Positions 26,292 through 34,319 of a stretch of DNA of 64,000 nt are shown piece after piece. The DNA is from RPRB01 sp035543115 (GTDB lineage: Bacteria; Myxococcota; Myxococcia; Myxococcales; Myxococcaceae): positions 1 to 64,000 of the forward strand of contig DATKKF010000037.1 in the NCBI GenBank assembly GCA_035543115.1. Direction: 5' to 3'. The translations under genes and the position numbers were made by a program. The notes beneath the pieces are model-generated. The model saw nothing but the letters and a program-made list of their open reading frames with translations. It searched no databases and was not told the origin of the DNA. Every line of letters begins with the position of its first letter. The stretch's first letter is position 1.

Positions 26292-26717
26292 TCAGGAGGC
26301 GACGTGGCGCCCGGCGGCGTCGCGTACCAGCTCGGAGGCGAAGCGGATGTTGCGCTGGGCGTAGGTGAGCAGCGACTCGGCCAGGTCGTGCAACGGAAGG
26401 TGCTCCTTCCGGAGCGAGGCCGCCTTCATCAGCATGGGTAGATTCACCCCGGCGAGCACCTCGACGTTTTCCTTCCCGCACAGCAGCAGCGACTCCTTGC
26501 ACGGCGTGCCACCGAACAGGTCGGCGAGGACGAGCACGCCCTCCCCATGGTCCAGCTCCTTCACCGCCGCGCGCATCTGGGCGCGAATGCTCTCCGCCGA
26601 GGTGCCCGGCTCGATGCTCACCGTCGCCACCTCGGGCAAAGACCCCATGATCTGTTCGGCGGTCGCCACCAGCTCCTGCGCCAGACGACCATGGGCTGCA
26701 ACCACGAGCCCGACCAT
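26292..26717 (-). CDS. PTS mannose-family IIA component
   Basis: A 141-residue ManX-like IIA protein. ATG 26717 gives MVGLVVAAHGRLAQELV with the phosphorylated His9; the frame is open further upstream but ATG 26717 is preceded by AGAGAGGTG at about 8-10 bases. LADLFGGTPCKESLLL and VLAGVNLPMLMKA are family signatures. It receives phosphate from HPr and hands it to IIB. It is separated from rapZ by 224 bases, the longest gap in the block, which may hold a second promoter. Confidence 0.95.
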   Translation of the reverse strand: MVGLVVAAHGRLAQELVATAEQIMGSLPEVATVSIEPGTSAESIRAQMRAAVKELDHGEGVLVLADLFGGTPCKESLLLCGKENVEVLAGVNLPMLMKAASLRKEHLPLHDLAESLLTYAQRNIRFASELVRDAAGRHVAS

Positions 26718-26778
26718 GTGACACCTCTCTGCAGTCCGCCGCGGCTCCCTACTCCCACGATGCCGTGGGCTGCAACCA
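26689..26778. repeat. Short repeat across the IIA start and its leader
   Basis: CCRTGGGCTGCAACCA occurs at 26689-26704, inside the IIA coding sequence (codons for VVAAHG on the minus strand), and again at 26763-26778 in the leader about 60 bases upstream, with one mismatch in 16. The rest of 26718-26941 between IIA and rapZ shows no gene. Significance is unknown. Confidence 0.5.
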
Positions 26779-26941
26779 TTCGACACGCGCCGCGCATCGG
26801 ATCTTCACGCCATGCAGAGAATAAGGCGCTGACGGGGGGTGTCCAGCCGGCGTCCCGAGGGACCCCTGGGTGAGAACGACCTCGGCGAAACTTCTGCGCG
26901 CCAGTAACAGACCTGGATCGCTCTCCGTCGAGCTTGCTCGC

Positions 26942-27817
26942 TTACTCCTTCTCGATGTCCCGGTGCTGGAGCTGCACCCCGGCCCCGCCGGCGCCCAGAC
27001 GCTGGGCGAGGGCTGCGGCCACCGCGACGCTCCGGTGCTTCCCGCCGGTGCAGCCGAGGGCGACGGTCAGGTACGCCTTCCCCTCGCGCTGGTACCGCGG
27101 GAAGAGGAACTGCGCCAGGTCCACGATGCGGTCGAGGAACTCCTGGGTCTCCGACCGGTCGAGCACGTGGCGGGCGACCCGCGGGTCCTCCCCGGTCAGC
27201 GGCTTGAGCTCGGGCACGAAGTACGGGTTGGGCAGGAACCGCAGGTCGAAGACCAGGTCGGCCTGGGGCGGAACCCCGTAGCGGTAGCCGAAGGAGATGA
27301 CGGTGAGGCTCGGGACCGACGCGCTGGACTCGCCGAAGCGGGCCATCACCAGCCGCTTGAGGTCGTGAACGTTGAGCTGCGAGGTGTCGATGACCTGGTC
27401 CGCCAGGTCACGGAGGTCGGCGAGGAGCTCCCGCTCCCGGGCGATGCCGGCCGGAACGCTGTCCTCGGGCGCCAGGGGATGCCGCCGCCGGGTCTCCGAG
27501 AAGCGGCGAACCAGGCTCTCGTCCGAGGCGTCGAGGAACACCAGCTCCACGTGGTGCCCCTCGGCCCTGAGCCGGGCGAGGATGCCGGGCGCCTTGCGCA
27601 GCATCTCTCCCTCGCGAGCGTCGACGACCAGGGCGAGCCGGGTGTCCGGCTGTGCCAGCTCGGCGAGCCCGGTGAGCTGCGGCAGCAGGACCACCGGGAG
27701 GTTGTCGATGCAGAAGTACCCTGCGTCCTCCAGCGCCCGGACGGCGGTGGACTTCCCGGACCCCGACACCCCGGTGAGGATGACGATGCGCCGGCGCTCG
27801 TTCGCCGGGACGTCCAT
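26942..27817 (-). CDS. rapZ: RNase adapter protein RapZ (YvcJ family)
   Basis: A 291-residue nucleotide-binding protein. The P-loop is TGVSGSGKSTAVRALED (residues 15-31), DNLPVVLLPQL is the family's second signature, and the C-terminal domain shows SFGYRYGVPPQADLVFDLRFLPNP, LTGEDPRVARHVL and ALGCTGGKHRSV. In enterobacteria RapZ controls small RNA decay in glucosamine-phosphate synthesis; in other bacteria with hprK it lies beside PTS genes and its role is less clear. The start ATG overlaps the hprK stop (TGATG), so the two are translationally coupled. Confidence 0.97.
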   Translation of the reverse strand: MDVPANERRRIVILTGVSGSGKSTAVRALEDAGYFCIDNLPVVLLPQLTGLAELAQPDTRLALVVDAREGEMLRKAPGILARLRAEGHHVELVFLDASDESLVRRFSETRRRHPLAPEDSVPAGIARERELLADLRDLADQVIDTSQLNVHDLKRLVMARFGESSASVPSLTVISFGYRYGVPPQADLVFDLRFLPNPYFVPELKPLTGEDPRVARHVLDRSETQEFLDRIVDLAQFLFPRYQREGKAYLTVALGCTGGKHRSVAVAAALAQRLGAGGAGVQLQHRDIEKE

Positions 27818-28782
27818 CACTCCACCTCCTCGCCCAGGGTCCTCCGCATGGCGCCCTCGGCGATGGCGCGGTTGAGCTGCTCGGCGAACTCCTTGGCGCT
27901 GTGGTGGCCCTGGAGCTTGAGCAGGTGGTTGCGGGCCGCCACCTCGATCAGGGTGGTGATGTTCCGGCCCGGCCGGACCGGGATGGTGGAGAGCGGCAGG
28001 TCCACCCCCACCACGTTGAAGAAGCGCTCCTCGACGCCCAGCCGGTCGTACTCTCGATGGGGGTCCCATTCGACCAGCTCGATGACCAGCTCGATCTTCT
28101 TCCGGTCACGCACCGCCGCGACGCCGAAGAGGTCCTTGATGTTGATGATTCCGAGGCCGCGAATCTCCATGTGGTGCTTGATGATGGGGTTGCCGGATCC
28201 GTAGACCGTGTCCTGCTTCCGGCGGGTGACCTCGACGATGTCGTCGGCGACGAGCCGGTGGCCGCGGGTGACCAGATCCAGGGCGATCTCGCTCTTGCCG
28301 ATGCCCGACTTGCCCAACAACAGAATTCCCACCCCGATGACGTCCATCAGCACGCCGTGCAGGCTGGCGGACTCGGTGAGCGCCTCCTCCAGGAAGGCGG
28401 TGACCTGCTGGATGAAGGTGGACGAGAGCAGCGGGGTCTTCATCAGCGCGAGCTGCGCGGCGCTGCAGGCGTCCACCAGCGAGCGGGGAATGGCCAGGTC
28501 CTTGGTGACCACGACGCACGCCAGGTTCGAGTCGCTGAGCTTCTTGAGCGCCTCGCGCTGGGTCCCCTCGTCCAGGGTGTTCAGGTAGGCGATCTCGGTG
28601 TTGCCGAAGACCTGCACCCGCTCGGGGTGGAGGTGCTCGGTGTATCCGGCCAGCGCCAGGCCCGGCTTCTGGATGCGGGAGCTGGTGATGACCCGGCCCA
28701 GCCCCTCCGCCCCGGTGACCAGGGTCAGCTGGAGCCCGTAATCCCGGTCCTCGAGCAGCCGCGCGATCTTGATCGAGCCCAT
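27817..28782 (-). CDS. hprK: HPr(Ser) kinase/phosphorylase
   Basis: A 321-residue bifunctional enzyme that phosphorylates and dephosphorylates the regulatory serine of HPr. ATG 28782 gives MGSIKIARLLEDRDYGLQL; the longer open frame runs into the divergent gene. Landmarks are LHGVLMDVIGVGILLLGKSG with the catalytic His142, the P-loop GKSGIGKSE (157-165), LVADDIVEV, and the HprK signature EIRGLGIINIKDLFG. With HPr Ser51 intact, the regulatory loop is complete. In this group it probably links carbon or energy state to PTS flux; no CcpA-type partner is in the window. Confidence 0.97.
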   Translation of the reverse strand: MGSIKIARLLEDRDYGLQLTLVTGAEGLGRVITSSRIQKPGLALAGYTEHLHPERVQVFGNTEIAYLNTLDEGTQREALKKLSDSNLACVVVTKDLAIPRSLVDACSAAQLALMKTPLLSSTFIQQVTAFLEEALTESASLHGVLMDVIGVGILLLGKSGIGKSEIALDLVTRGHRLVADDIVEVTRRKQDTVYGSGNPIIKHHMEIRGLGIINIKDLFGVAAVRDRKKIELVIELVEWDPHREYDRLGVEERFFNVVGVDLPLSTIPVRPGRNITTLIEVAARNHLLKLQGHHSAKEFAEQLNRAIAEGAMRRTLGEEVE

Positions 28783-28819
28783 GGACGGATGCGCTTGATG
28801 TATCACGGGGCTCCCCCAA

Positions 28820-30271
28820 GTGCCGCTCGACGCTCCAGCTGACACGGCCGACGACACGAGGCGCGCCGGGTGGATCCTGCTCGCGGCGCTGGCAGCCGGG
28901 GCGGCGCTGCGCAGCTGGCTGGCCCTGACCGACCAGGGCATCGCCTGGCCAGACGAGATCTACCAGTCACTGGAGCCGGCGCACCGCCTGGTCTGGGGGC
29001 GTGGCTGGGTGCCGCTCGAGTTCCGCGAGGGCCTGCGCACCTGGGCGCTGCCGGGCCTCGTCGCCGGCGTGCTGGAGCTCTTCCGCGGCGCCGGCCTCTC
29101 CCGGCCGGCGCTCTACGTGCCCGCGGCCAAGCTTGTCTTCGCGCTGGTGGGCGTCCTGACGGCGTGGGCCACCGCGCGACTCGCGCGCCGCATGGGCGCA
29201 GCGCCCCTCGAGTCGGCCGCGGCCGGGGCGCTCTGGGCGCTCGCTGCGCCGGCCATCTACTTCGCGCCGCGGGGGCTGTCCGAGCCGCTGTCGGCCTTGC
29301 CGGTGACGCTCGGTCTCGCCTGGGCGCTGCCCCGTGACGCGTCCGGCCGCGCGCGGGTGCTCGGGGCCTCGCTGCTCGGGTTTGCGGTGCTCCTCCGGCT
29401 GCAGGATTCGCTGCTCTGCGCGGCGCTGGTGGGAGCCTGGCTCGCGCGGCGGCGATGGCGGGAGGCGGCGGAGGTCACGGCGGTGCTCCTCGGCTGGGCG
29501 CTGCTCCTCGGCCTCCTCGACCGGCTGACCTGGGGCAGCTGGTTCCACTCGCCGGTGGCGTACTGGCGCTACAACTGGGTGCAGGGGCGGGGCGCGCTCT
29601 TCGGCGCGTCGCCGCCCGGCTACTACCTGCGCGCCCTCTGGACGTCCATGGCGGTGGTCTCGGCGGTGTTGGTACCCGCGGTCCTCCTCGGGGCGCGGCG
29701 GGCTCCCGCGCTCGCGGCCGCGGTGCTCGTGTTCCTGGCGGTGCACAGCGCCATCCCGCACAAGGAGCTCCGGTTCATCCTCCCGGTGTTGCCGGCGGCG
29801 ATGGCGCTCGCGGGCGTGGGGCTCACCGCGGCGGGGACCCGGGTGGACCGCCGCTTCCCGGTGGGGCTCGCGCTCCTCGCCGCCGTCGTGTCCGGCGCCC
29901 GCTTCCACACCCTGACCTTTGGTCAGCTCGGGGCCTATGACGGCCAGCGGGACGCGGTGAGCGCGTACGACGACTTCGGGCCGGTGAACCGCCTCCTGCT
30001 CGTGGCCAGCGAGCTCCCCGCGCTGTGCGGCCTCAAGGTGGAGGCGACGCACATCGCCTGGGCCGGGGGCTACACGTACTTCCATCGAGACGCGCCGATG
30101 TACTCGCACCTCGGTCCACCGCGCGGAGCACGGCACTACAATGTCGTCCTCACCGTGCCCTCTGCGGTGCCTCCCCAGACCGTGGTGGCCCGCGACGGGC
30201 CGGTGGTGCTCGCCCGTCTCTTCGATGGGCCGTGCCTCCCGGACCCTGCGTACCGGTCCGACCTGCCCTGA
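28820..30271 (+). CDS. GT22-like (Alg9/PIG-B type) membrane mannosyltransferase
   Basis: A 483-residue polytopic protein starting at GTG 28820. The first loop DQGIAWPDEIYQSLEPAHRLVWGRGW fits the GT22 pattern (hpDE.fQ.lEpah...fG.g), and the later HKELRFILPVLPAAMAL is the diagnostic H-K-E-x-R-F-I-L-P motif of glycosyltransferase family 22, which uses polyprenyl-phosphate mannose. Ten or so hydrophobic segments follow each other, with a soluble tail of about 110 residues. GT22 enzymes are best known from eukaryotic GPI and N-glycan pathways but bacterial members exist. Acceptor unknown. It is divergent from hprK with a 37-base gap. Confidence 0.88.
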   Translation: MPLDAPADTADDTRRAGWILLAALAAGAALRSWLALTDQGIAWPDEIYQSLEPAHRLVWGRGWVPLEFREGLRTWALPGLVAGVLELFRGAGLSRPALYVPAAKLVFALVGVLTAWATARLARRMGAAPLESAAAGALWALAAPAIYFAPRGLSEPLSALPVTLGLAWALPRDASGRARVLGASLLGFAVLLRLQDSLLCAALVGAWLARRRWREAAEVTAVLLGWALLLGLLDRLTWGSWFHSPVAYWRYNWVQGRGALFGASPPGYYLRALWTSMAVVSAVLVPAVLLGARRAPALAAAVLVFLAVHSAIPHKELRFILPVLPAAMALAGVGLTAAGTRVDRRFPVGLALLAAVVSGARFHTLTFGQLGAYDGQRDAVSAYDDFGPVNRLLLVASELPALCGLKVEATHIAWAGGYTYFHRDAPMYSHLGPPRGARHYNVVLTVPSAVPPQTVVARDGPVVLARLFDGPCLPDPAYRSDLP

Positions 30272-30279
30272 ACGGCCGA

Positions 30280-30960
30280 TCACGGTGAGACCGGCACGAG
30301 CCGCAGGTCGTAGGTGACGGTCACCGCGTCGCCGACCTTGATCTCCGCGAACAGCACCTTGGTCGGCCTCACCTGCACGCCGTGCTCGGCGAGGTTCACG
30401 GTGGAGCGGCCGCGTGCCCGGAGCCCCGCGCCGTCCCGGAGCACACGCACCAGCTCCCGCCCGGGACGCGCCACGCCGTGAAGGGTCCAGCGCACGTCGA
30501 GCTCGACCCGCACCGGCTTCCCGGCCTCGAGCAGCGCCAGCTCATCCAGCGGCCGCGACCCGAGCACCTCGAGCCGGATGTCGGGGAAGGCCACCGCCTC
30601 GGCACCACTCGCCGGGAGCCGGTCCTGGCCGTCGCAGACGTGCTCCTTGGGGAAGCGGCCACCCGCGGCGTAGTCCAGCCCGAGCGCCTCGCGCATGTGG
30701 CAGTCGCGGGTGCCTCCATCGCCGCGGATGCCGGCGATGGGGACGACCACCGCGCCCGACCCCGAGGCGAGCGTCGTGGGGTCCAGCGTCACCCCGCCGC
30801 GGATCTCCTGGGCGACCTGGGTGTGCGAGCCGAGGCTGTACACCACCACCGCCTCGGCCTTGCTCCCCTCGGCCGGGGAGGCCACCCGGTACGTCCGGGG
30901 CTCGGCCAGCCCCGCGGCCGGAAGGAGCGCGGCGAGGATGAGCCATCGCCCGCCCCTCAC
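30280..30960 (-). CDS. YceI-like exported protein
   Basis: A 226-residue protein with a signal peptide if started at GTG 30960 (RGGRWLILAALLPAAGLAEP); GTG 31008 is an alternative that adds 16 residues without a better ribosome site. The mature part begins RTYRVASPAEGSKAEAVVVYSLGSHTQVAQEIRG-type sequence and has beta-rich segments ending SFDLRL-like VTVTYDLRLVPVSP, as in the YceI lipid-binding lipocalin-like family. The central segment GTRDCHMREALGLDYAAGG matches the YceI pattern rD..m.e.l....yP. The ligand is probably an isoprenoid or lipid, from the family. Confidence 0.78.
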   Translation of the reverse strand: MRGGRWLILAALLPAAGLAEPRTYRVASPAEGSKAEAVVVYSLGSHTQVAQEIRGGVTLDPTTLASGSGAVVVPIAGIRGDGGTRDCHMREALGLDYAAGGRFPKEHVCDGQDRLPASGAEAVAFPDIRLEVLGSRPLDELALLEAGKPVRVELDVRWTLHGVARPGRELVRVLRDGAGLRARGRSTVNLAEHGVQVRPTKVLFAEIKVGDAVTVTYDLRLVPVSP

Positions 30961-31130
30961 GGGCGTACCGTGACCGCGAAGAGGACATCCGGTACCGGAC
31001 CGCTCCACCGCGGGCCATCCTGACGCCTCCGGAGGCCGGTGTCCGATCGAGGGCGCCGGGTGACGATGCCGCGGTGAGTTACCGGATGAGGCCTTGGCCC
31101 GCGGGAGTGGCCCAGGGCAGAGTCAGCGCC

Positions 31131-31475
31131 ATGTCCGATTGCGTGTTCTGCAAGATCAGGGACGGGCAGATCCCCGCCAAGCTGGTGATGCGCGACGACC
31201 GATGCCTCGCCTTCGAGGACATCAATCCGCAGGCCCCGGTGCACGTGCTCTTCGTGCCGCTCCAGCACATCCCCTCCAACGACGCCGTCACCCCCGAGGA
31301 CCGGGAGCTGATCGGCCACCTCGTCCTCACCGCCTCGCGGGTCGCGGCGGAGCGTGGAATCGCCGAGTCTGGCTATCGCCTGGTGATGAACAACGGGCCG
31401 GATGCGGGTCAGGCCGTCTTCCATCTGCACCTCCACCTGCTCGGGGGCCGGCGGTTCAAGGGAGGGATGGGGTAG
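31131..31475 (+). CDS. HIT-family nucleotide hydrolase (HinT-like)
   Basis: A 114-residue protein of the histidine-triad family, which hydrolyses AMP-linked phosphoramidates. ATG 31131 gives MSDCVFCKIRDGQIPAKLV; upstream in-frame residues look unconserved. FEDINPQAPVHVLFVPLQHI and the active-site triad VFHLHLHLLGG are diagnostic, and the N-terminal CxxC of DCVFCKI is common in HinT proteins. The length is normal. It is divergent from the YceI-like gene across 122-170 bases that include the 12-bp palindrome GCCTCCGGAGGC (31025-31036). Confidence 0.96.
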   Translation: MSDCVFCKIRDGQIPAKLVMRDDRCLAFEDINPQAPVHVLFVPLQHIPSNDAVTPEDRELIGHLVLTASRVAAERGIAESGYRLVMNNGPDAGQAVFHLHLHLLGGRRFKGGMG

Positions 31476-31488
31476 CAGCATAAGATGT

Positions 31489-31510
31489 CATTCGCTTGCA
31501 TCAGCGAATG
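31489..31510. promoter_or_regulatory. Dyad upstream of the Fur-family gene
   Basis: CATTCGCT (31489-31496) and AGCGAATG (31503-31510) form a perfect 8-bp inverted repeat around TGCATC, 14 bases after the HIT stop and 135 bases before the Fur-family start. There is no T-run, so a simple terminator is less likely. It may be an operator for the Fur-family regulator; that is inference. Confidence 0.4.
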
Positions 31511-31644
31511 TGAGGCGTTTGAACTTCGCGACGCGCTCTCGATCCAAGCGCCTGGAATCGCTGAGCTTGGCGTTGGCGACTCCCTTGCTTCGGGCAACAC
31601 ACCTGAACGCCCCGGGGCTCCGGGGTCTTGCGAGGGAGGAGACC

Positions 31645-32115
31645 ATGGCCAGCCCCGAGACCGCGTCCTGGACCAATGGCGAGCACCCGGGCGGCACGAT
31701 GGTGCGCGGCATGGACGCGCGTCGGGCCCTGCGCGAGGCCGGACTCCGGGTGACAGAGCAACGGCTGCGCGTCTACGAGGCGCTGCAGAAGGCCGTCCGG
31801 CCCATGAGCCACCCCGAGATGGTGGCACTGCTCCCTCAGGACGGGATGGACCGCACCACGGTCTACCGCATCCTGATGGACCTGACCGAGCGTGGCCTGG
31901 CGCACCGGCGGGACCTCGGCGACCACGTGTGGCGGTTCGACCTGCGGGGGCTGGACACGCGGCGCCACGAGCAGAACCACCCCCACTTCAGCTGCACCGA
32001 GTGCGGGGCGCTGGAGTGCCTCCCAATCGACGCGGTGACGCTCTCCCCGGCACTGGCCGCGCGGTCCTCGGCAGAGATCCACGTCCGCGGCCGCTGTGCG
32101 CGCTGCGCCTCCTAG
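31645..32115 (+). CDS. Fur-family metalloregulator
   Basis: A 156-residue Fur-superfamily transcription factor. ATG 31645 follows GGGAGGAGACC. The winged helix covers ALREAGLRVTEQRLRVYEAL through DGMDRTTVYRILMDLTERGLAHR, and the dimer domain has HEQNHPHFSCTECGALECL and the C-terminal GRCARC, giving two CxxC pairs for a structural zinc. The regulatory metal site cannot be sorted into Fur, Zur or PerR by eye. The N-terminal 20 residues look extra. It lies one lipoprotein away from the cobalamin operon; no link is shown. Confidence 0.93.
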   Translation: MASPETASWTNGEHPGGTMVRGMDARRALREAGLRVTEQRLRVYEALQKAVRPMSHPEMVALLPQDGMDRTTVYRILMDLTERGLAHRRDLGDHVWRFDLRGLDTRRHEQNHPHFSCTECGALECLPIDAVTLSPALAARSSAEIHVRGRCARCAS

Positions 32116-32202
32116 GACTCCTCCGATCATCCAGCTGTGGCCAAGCGACCCCGGACCGGCTAGGAGAGCCGACCGGAAGCGCCTCGGGAGCCACTGCACA
32201 GG

Positions 32203-32691
32203 ATGGAAACGATGCACCGTTGGGTCGTGGTGTGCGCCGCCGTCATCGTCGCGGCATGTGACCAGTACAGGGACCCCCCCCCGTCGCGCGACGTCCAGCC
32301 GCTGACCACCCGCGACCGGGAGATGGCCTGGTCGGGCATCGACTACGCGGGGACCGGTCACGGGCGGGACCAGCGGAACGGCACCGCCGGCGTCAACTCG
32401 GACATGAACGACACCCAGGAGCAGGCGGTCGACCGGGAGATGGACCCCGGGCCTCCCGCGGGCAAGGGCGTGTTCGGTCCGGGCACGGGCATCACCGAGT
32501 CGGCCCCGGGACGGGGCTCGACCGCGGCAGCGGCGGACCTCGACGAGCCCGAGATGCGCAACGCCCAGCGCGGCGGTCGGGTGTACCGCCCGAGCGACCA
32601 CTACTTCCTCAACGGCGTCGACATGGGGCCGAGCGGGGACGCGGCGCCGGGCACGGGCGGTCCGAACAAGTCGAAGCTGAAGCAGCCGTAG
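32203..32691 (+). CDS. Lipoprotein of unknown function
   Basis: A 162-residue predicted lipoprotein. The signal peptide MHRWVVVCAAVIVAAC ends at a lipobox Cys; ATG 32203 or 32212 can start it. The mature part is low in hydrophobic residues and rich in Gly, Asp, Arg and Pro (GTGHGRDQRNGTAGVNSDMN, GPPAGKGVFGPGTGITES), so it is probably unstructured. No domain is recognisable. It converges on the TonB-like gene with a 42-base gap. Confidence 0.78.
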   Translation: METMHRWVVVCAAVIVAACDQYRDPPPSRDVQPLTTRDREMAWSGIDYAGTGHGRDQRNGTAGVNSDMNDTQEQAVDREMDPGPPAGKGVFGPGTGITESAPGRGSTAAAADLDEPEMRNAQRGGRVYRPSDHYFLNGVDMGPSGDAAPGTGGPNKSKLKQP

Positions 32692-32733
32692 TCGGCCTGA
32701 CCGCAGGCGCAGGGCGAGGCGTACGCCGACGGC

Positions 32734-33540
32734 TCACCCACGAATCGGAAAGCGGACCTCGACGGTGTAGCAGCCCGGGGCGGGGGGGAGTGGCAGCGCT
32801 CCGGGGACCACGCAGTCCCGCGCGGCGCGATCGAGCTGCTCCGAGCCCGTGGTCCCGAGCAGGCCCACGTCGCTCGGCCGACCGGCGGCGTCCAGACAGA
32901 AGTGGAGCGGGACGCCCGGGATGGTGTGCCGCGCGGCACGGACGAAGGTGGCGGGGGTGCACCGCGCCGCGGACCACGCCAGCCGCTGCGAGAGCTCGGC
33001 GAGGAGCGACACGCCGGCCGAGCCGCCCGCGCCGGTCCCCGGGCGACCGTCCGCGTCGCCGGAGCCCTGTCCTTTCGGTCCGGCGGCATCTCCCGGGGCC
33101 CCCCGACCACCATGCCTCCCCGCCGACGGAGAATCGCCTCCGGGCTCCTCTGCGGGGACGGACCGAGCGGCGAGCATCCACACGTCCGATTGCACCGGCG
33201 TCACGAGCGCCGCTCGCGCTGGACCCTCGGAGTCGCTGCCGCCGGCCCGGCCCGGCTGCGGCTCGGTCCGACGCGTCCCGACGGAGATCGCCCGGGTCGG
33301 AGGTGCCAGCACCGCGAGGGCAGCGGCCCCGAGCTTGGCGGGCTCGCGGGGCGCTCGACTCCAGCTCGCCCCCGACTCGCCGGGTGCCGAGGCCGACGAC
33401 GCTGCCCTCTCCACCAGCGACACCCGCATCGGCGGCGCCGGCGAGAGACCGGGATGCGCCAGCGCCAGCAGCCCGGCGAGCGCTCCGAGGTGCGCCGCGG
33501 CCGAGGCGGCCAGCGCCCGGGAGAGGCGCGGCGCGCTCAG
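32734..33540 (-). CDS. TonB-like energy transducer, probable CTG start
   Basis: Last gene of the cobalamin operon. The C-terminal domain has TPATFVRAARHTIPGVPLHFCLDAAGRPSDVGL-type sequence and ends CYTVEVRFPIRG, a TonB C-terminal pattern. The first ATG (33429) follows a clear membrane helix, LAASAAAHLGALAGLLALA, encoded in the same frame. No ATG, GTG or TTG precedes that helix, but CTG at 33540 lies exactly on the btuD stop (CTGA), where the sister junctions have ATGA or GTGA. I therefore place the start there, giving 268 residues. TonB carries inner-membrane proton-motive energy to the receptor; ExbB and ExbD are not in the window. Confidence 0.72.
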   Translation of the reverse strand: MSAPRLSRALAASAAAHLGALAGLLALAHPGLSPAPPMRVSLVERAASSASAPGESGASWSRAPREPAKLGAAALAVLAPPTRAISVGTRRTEPQPGRAGGSDSEGPARAALVTPVQSDVWMLAARSVPAEEPGGDSPSAGRHGGRGAPGDAAGPKGQGSGDADGRPGTGAGGSAGVSLLAELSQRLAWSAARCTPATFVRAARHTIPGVPLHFCLDAAGRPSDVGLLGTTGSEQLDRAARDCVVPGALPLPPAPGCYTVEVRFPIRG

Positions 33541-34319
33541 GGCGTCCCCCGCGGGGCGAAGAGACGGTGCCCGGTCTCGGTCCGGGCCTCGGCGAGCCCG
33601 AGCCCGTAGAGCTGGCCCAGCCGCCCGGCGTCGAGCAGCTCGGCCGAGGCGCCCTGGCCCAGGACTTGACCGTCGCGGAGGAGCAGGCCCTGGTCGGCGA
33701 AGGCCGCCGCGAGGTTCGGGTCATGGAGCACCGCCACCGCGGCGAGGCCGCCGCGCACCCGTGATCGGACACGTTCCAGCACCTGCGCCTGGTGCTGCAG
33801 GTCGAGGAACGCCGTGGGCTCGTCGAGGAGCAGCAGCGCGGGCTCCTGGGCCAGCGCGCGGGCGACCAGCAGGAGCCGCCGCTCGCCGCCGGACAGGCGC
33901 GAGACCACCCGGCCCGCCAGGTGGGCGATGCCGAGCTCGGCCAGCGCAGCGCGGGCCACGGCGAGGTCCTTGGGGCCCGGCAGGCCCCACCCTCCCTGGT
34001 GGGGGGCGCGGCCCATCAGCACCAGCTCGAGCCCGGTGAAGCCAGCGTCCCCGTCGAACGCCTGGGGCACCCAGGCCACGCGCCGGGCGAGCGCGCGCCG
34101 CTCCCAGCGGACGAGCGGCGTGCCGAAGAGGCTCACCTCTCCGGCGAGCGGCCGGAGCAGGCCGAGCACGGTCCGGAGAAGGGTGCTCTTCCCCGAGCCG
34201 TTGGGGCCGAGCACCGCCCAGAGCGTGCCCGGGGCGATGGCGACCGACACCCCGGACACCACCGGGCAGGCGCCGTACCCGACGGCGAGCCCCGCCGTCT
34301 CGAGCGCGGGGACGTTCAT
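33537..34319 (-). CDS. btuD: Cobalamin ABC transporter ATPase
   Basis: A 260-residue ATP-binding subunit of the FecCD/BtuCD importer class. Walker A is GPNGSGKST (38-46), the signature is SRLSGGERRLLLVARALAQ, Walker B ALLLLDEPTAFLD, and the switch His lies in VLHDPNLAAAFAD. ATG 34319 overlaps the permease stop (ATGA). Cobalamin specificity comes from the upstream riboswitch rather than from the ATPase itself, which cannot be told from siderophore ATPases by motif. Confidence 0.94.
   Translation of the reverse strand: MNVPALETAGLAVGYGACPVVSGVSVAIAPGTLWAVLGPNGSGKSTLLRTVLGLLRPLAGEVSLFGTPLVRWERRALARRVAWVPQAFDGDAGFTGLELVLMGRAPHQGGWGLPGPKDLAVARAALAELGIAHLAGRVVSRLSGGERRLLLVARALAQEPALLLLDEPTAFLDLQHQAQVLERVRSRVRGGLAAVAVLHDPNLAAAFADQGLLLRDGQVLGQGASAELLDAGRLGQLYGLGLAEARTETGHRLFAPRGTP

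Noticed and set aside
30542..31018. A 158-residue frame with a good SD (GGAGG) overlapping the YceI-like gene
   Set aside because: Its protein is Arg/Gly-rich and lacks any pattern, while the overlapping frame matches YceI and has a signal peptide.
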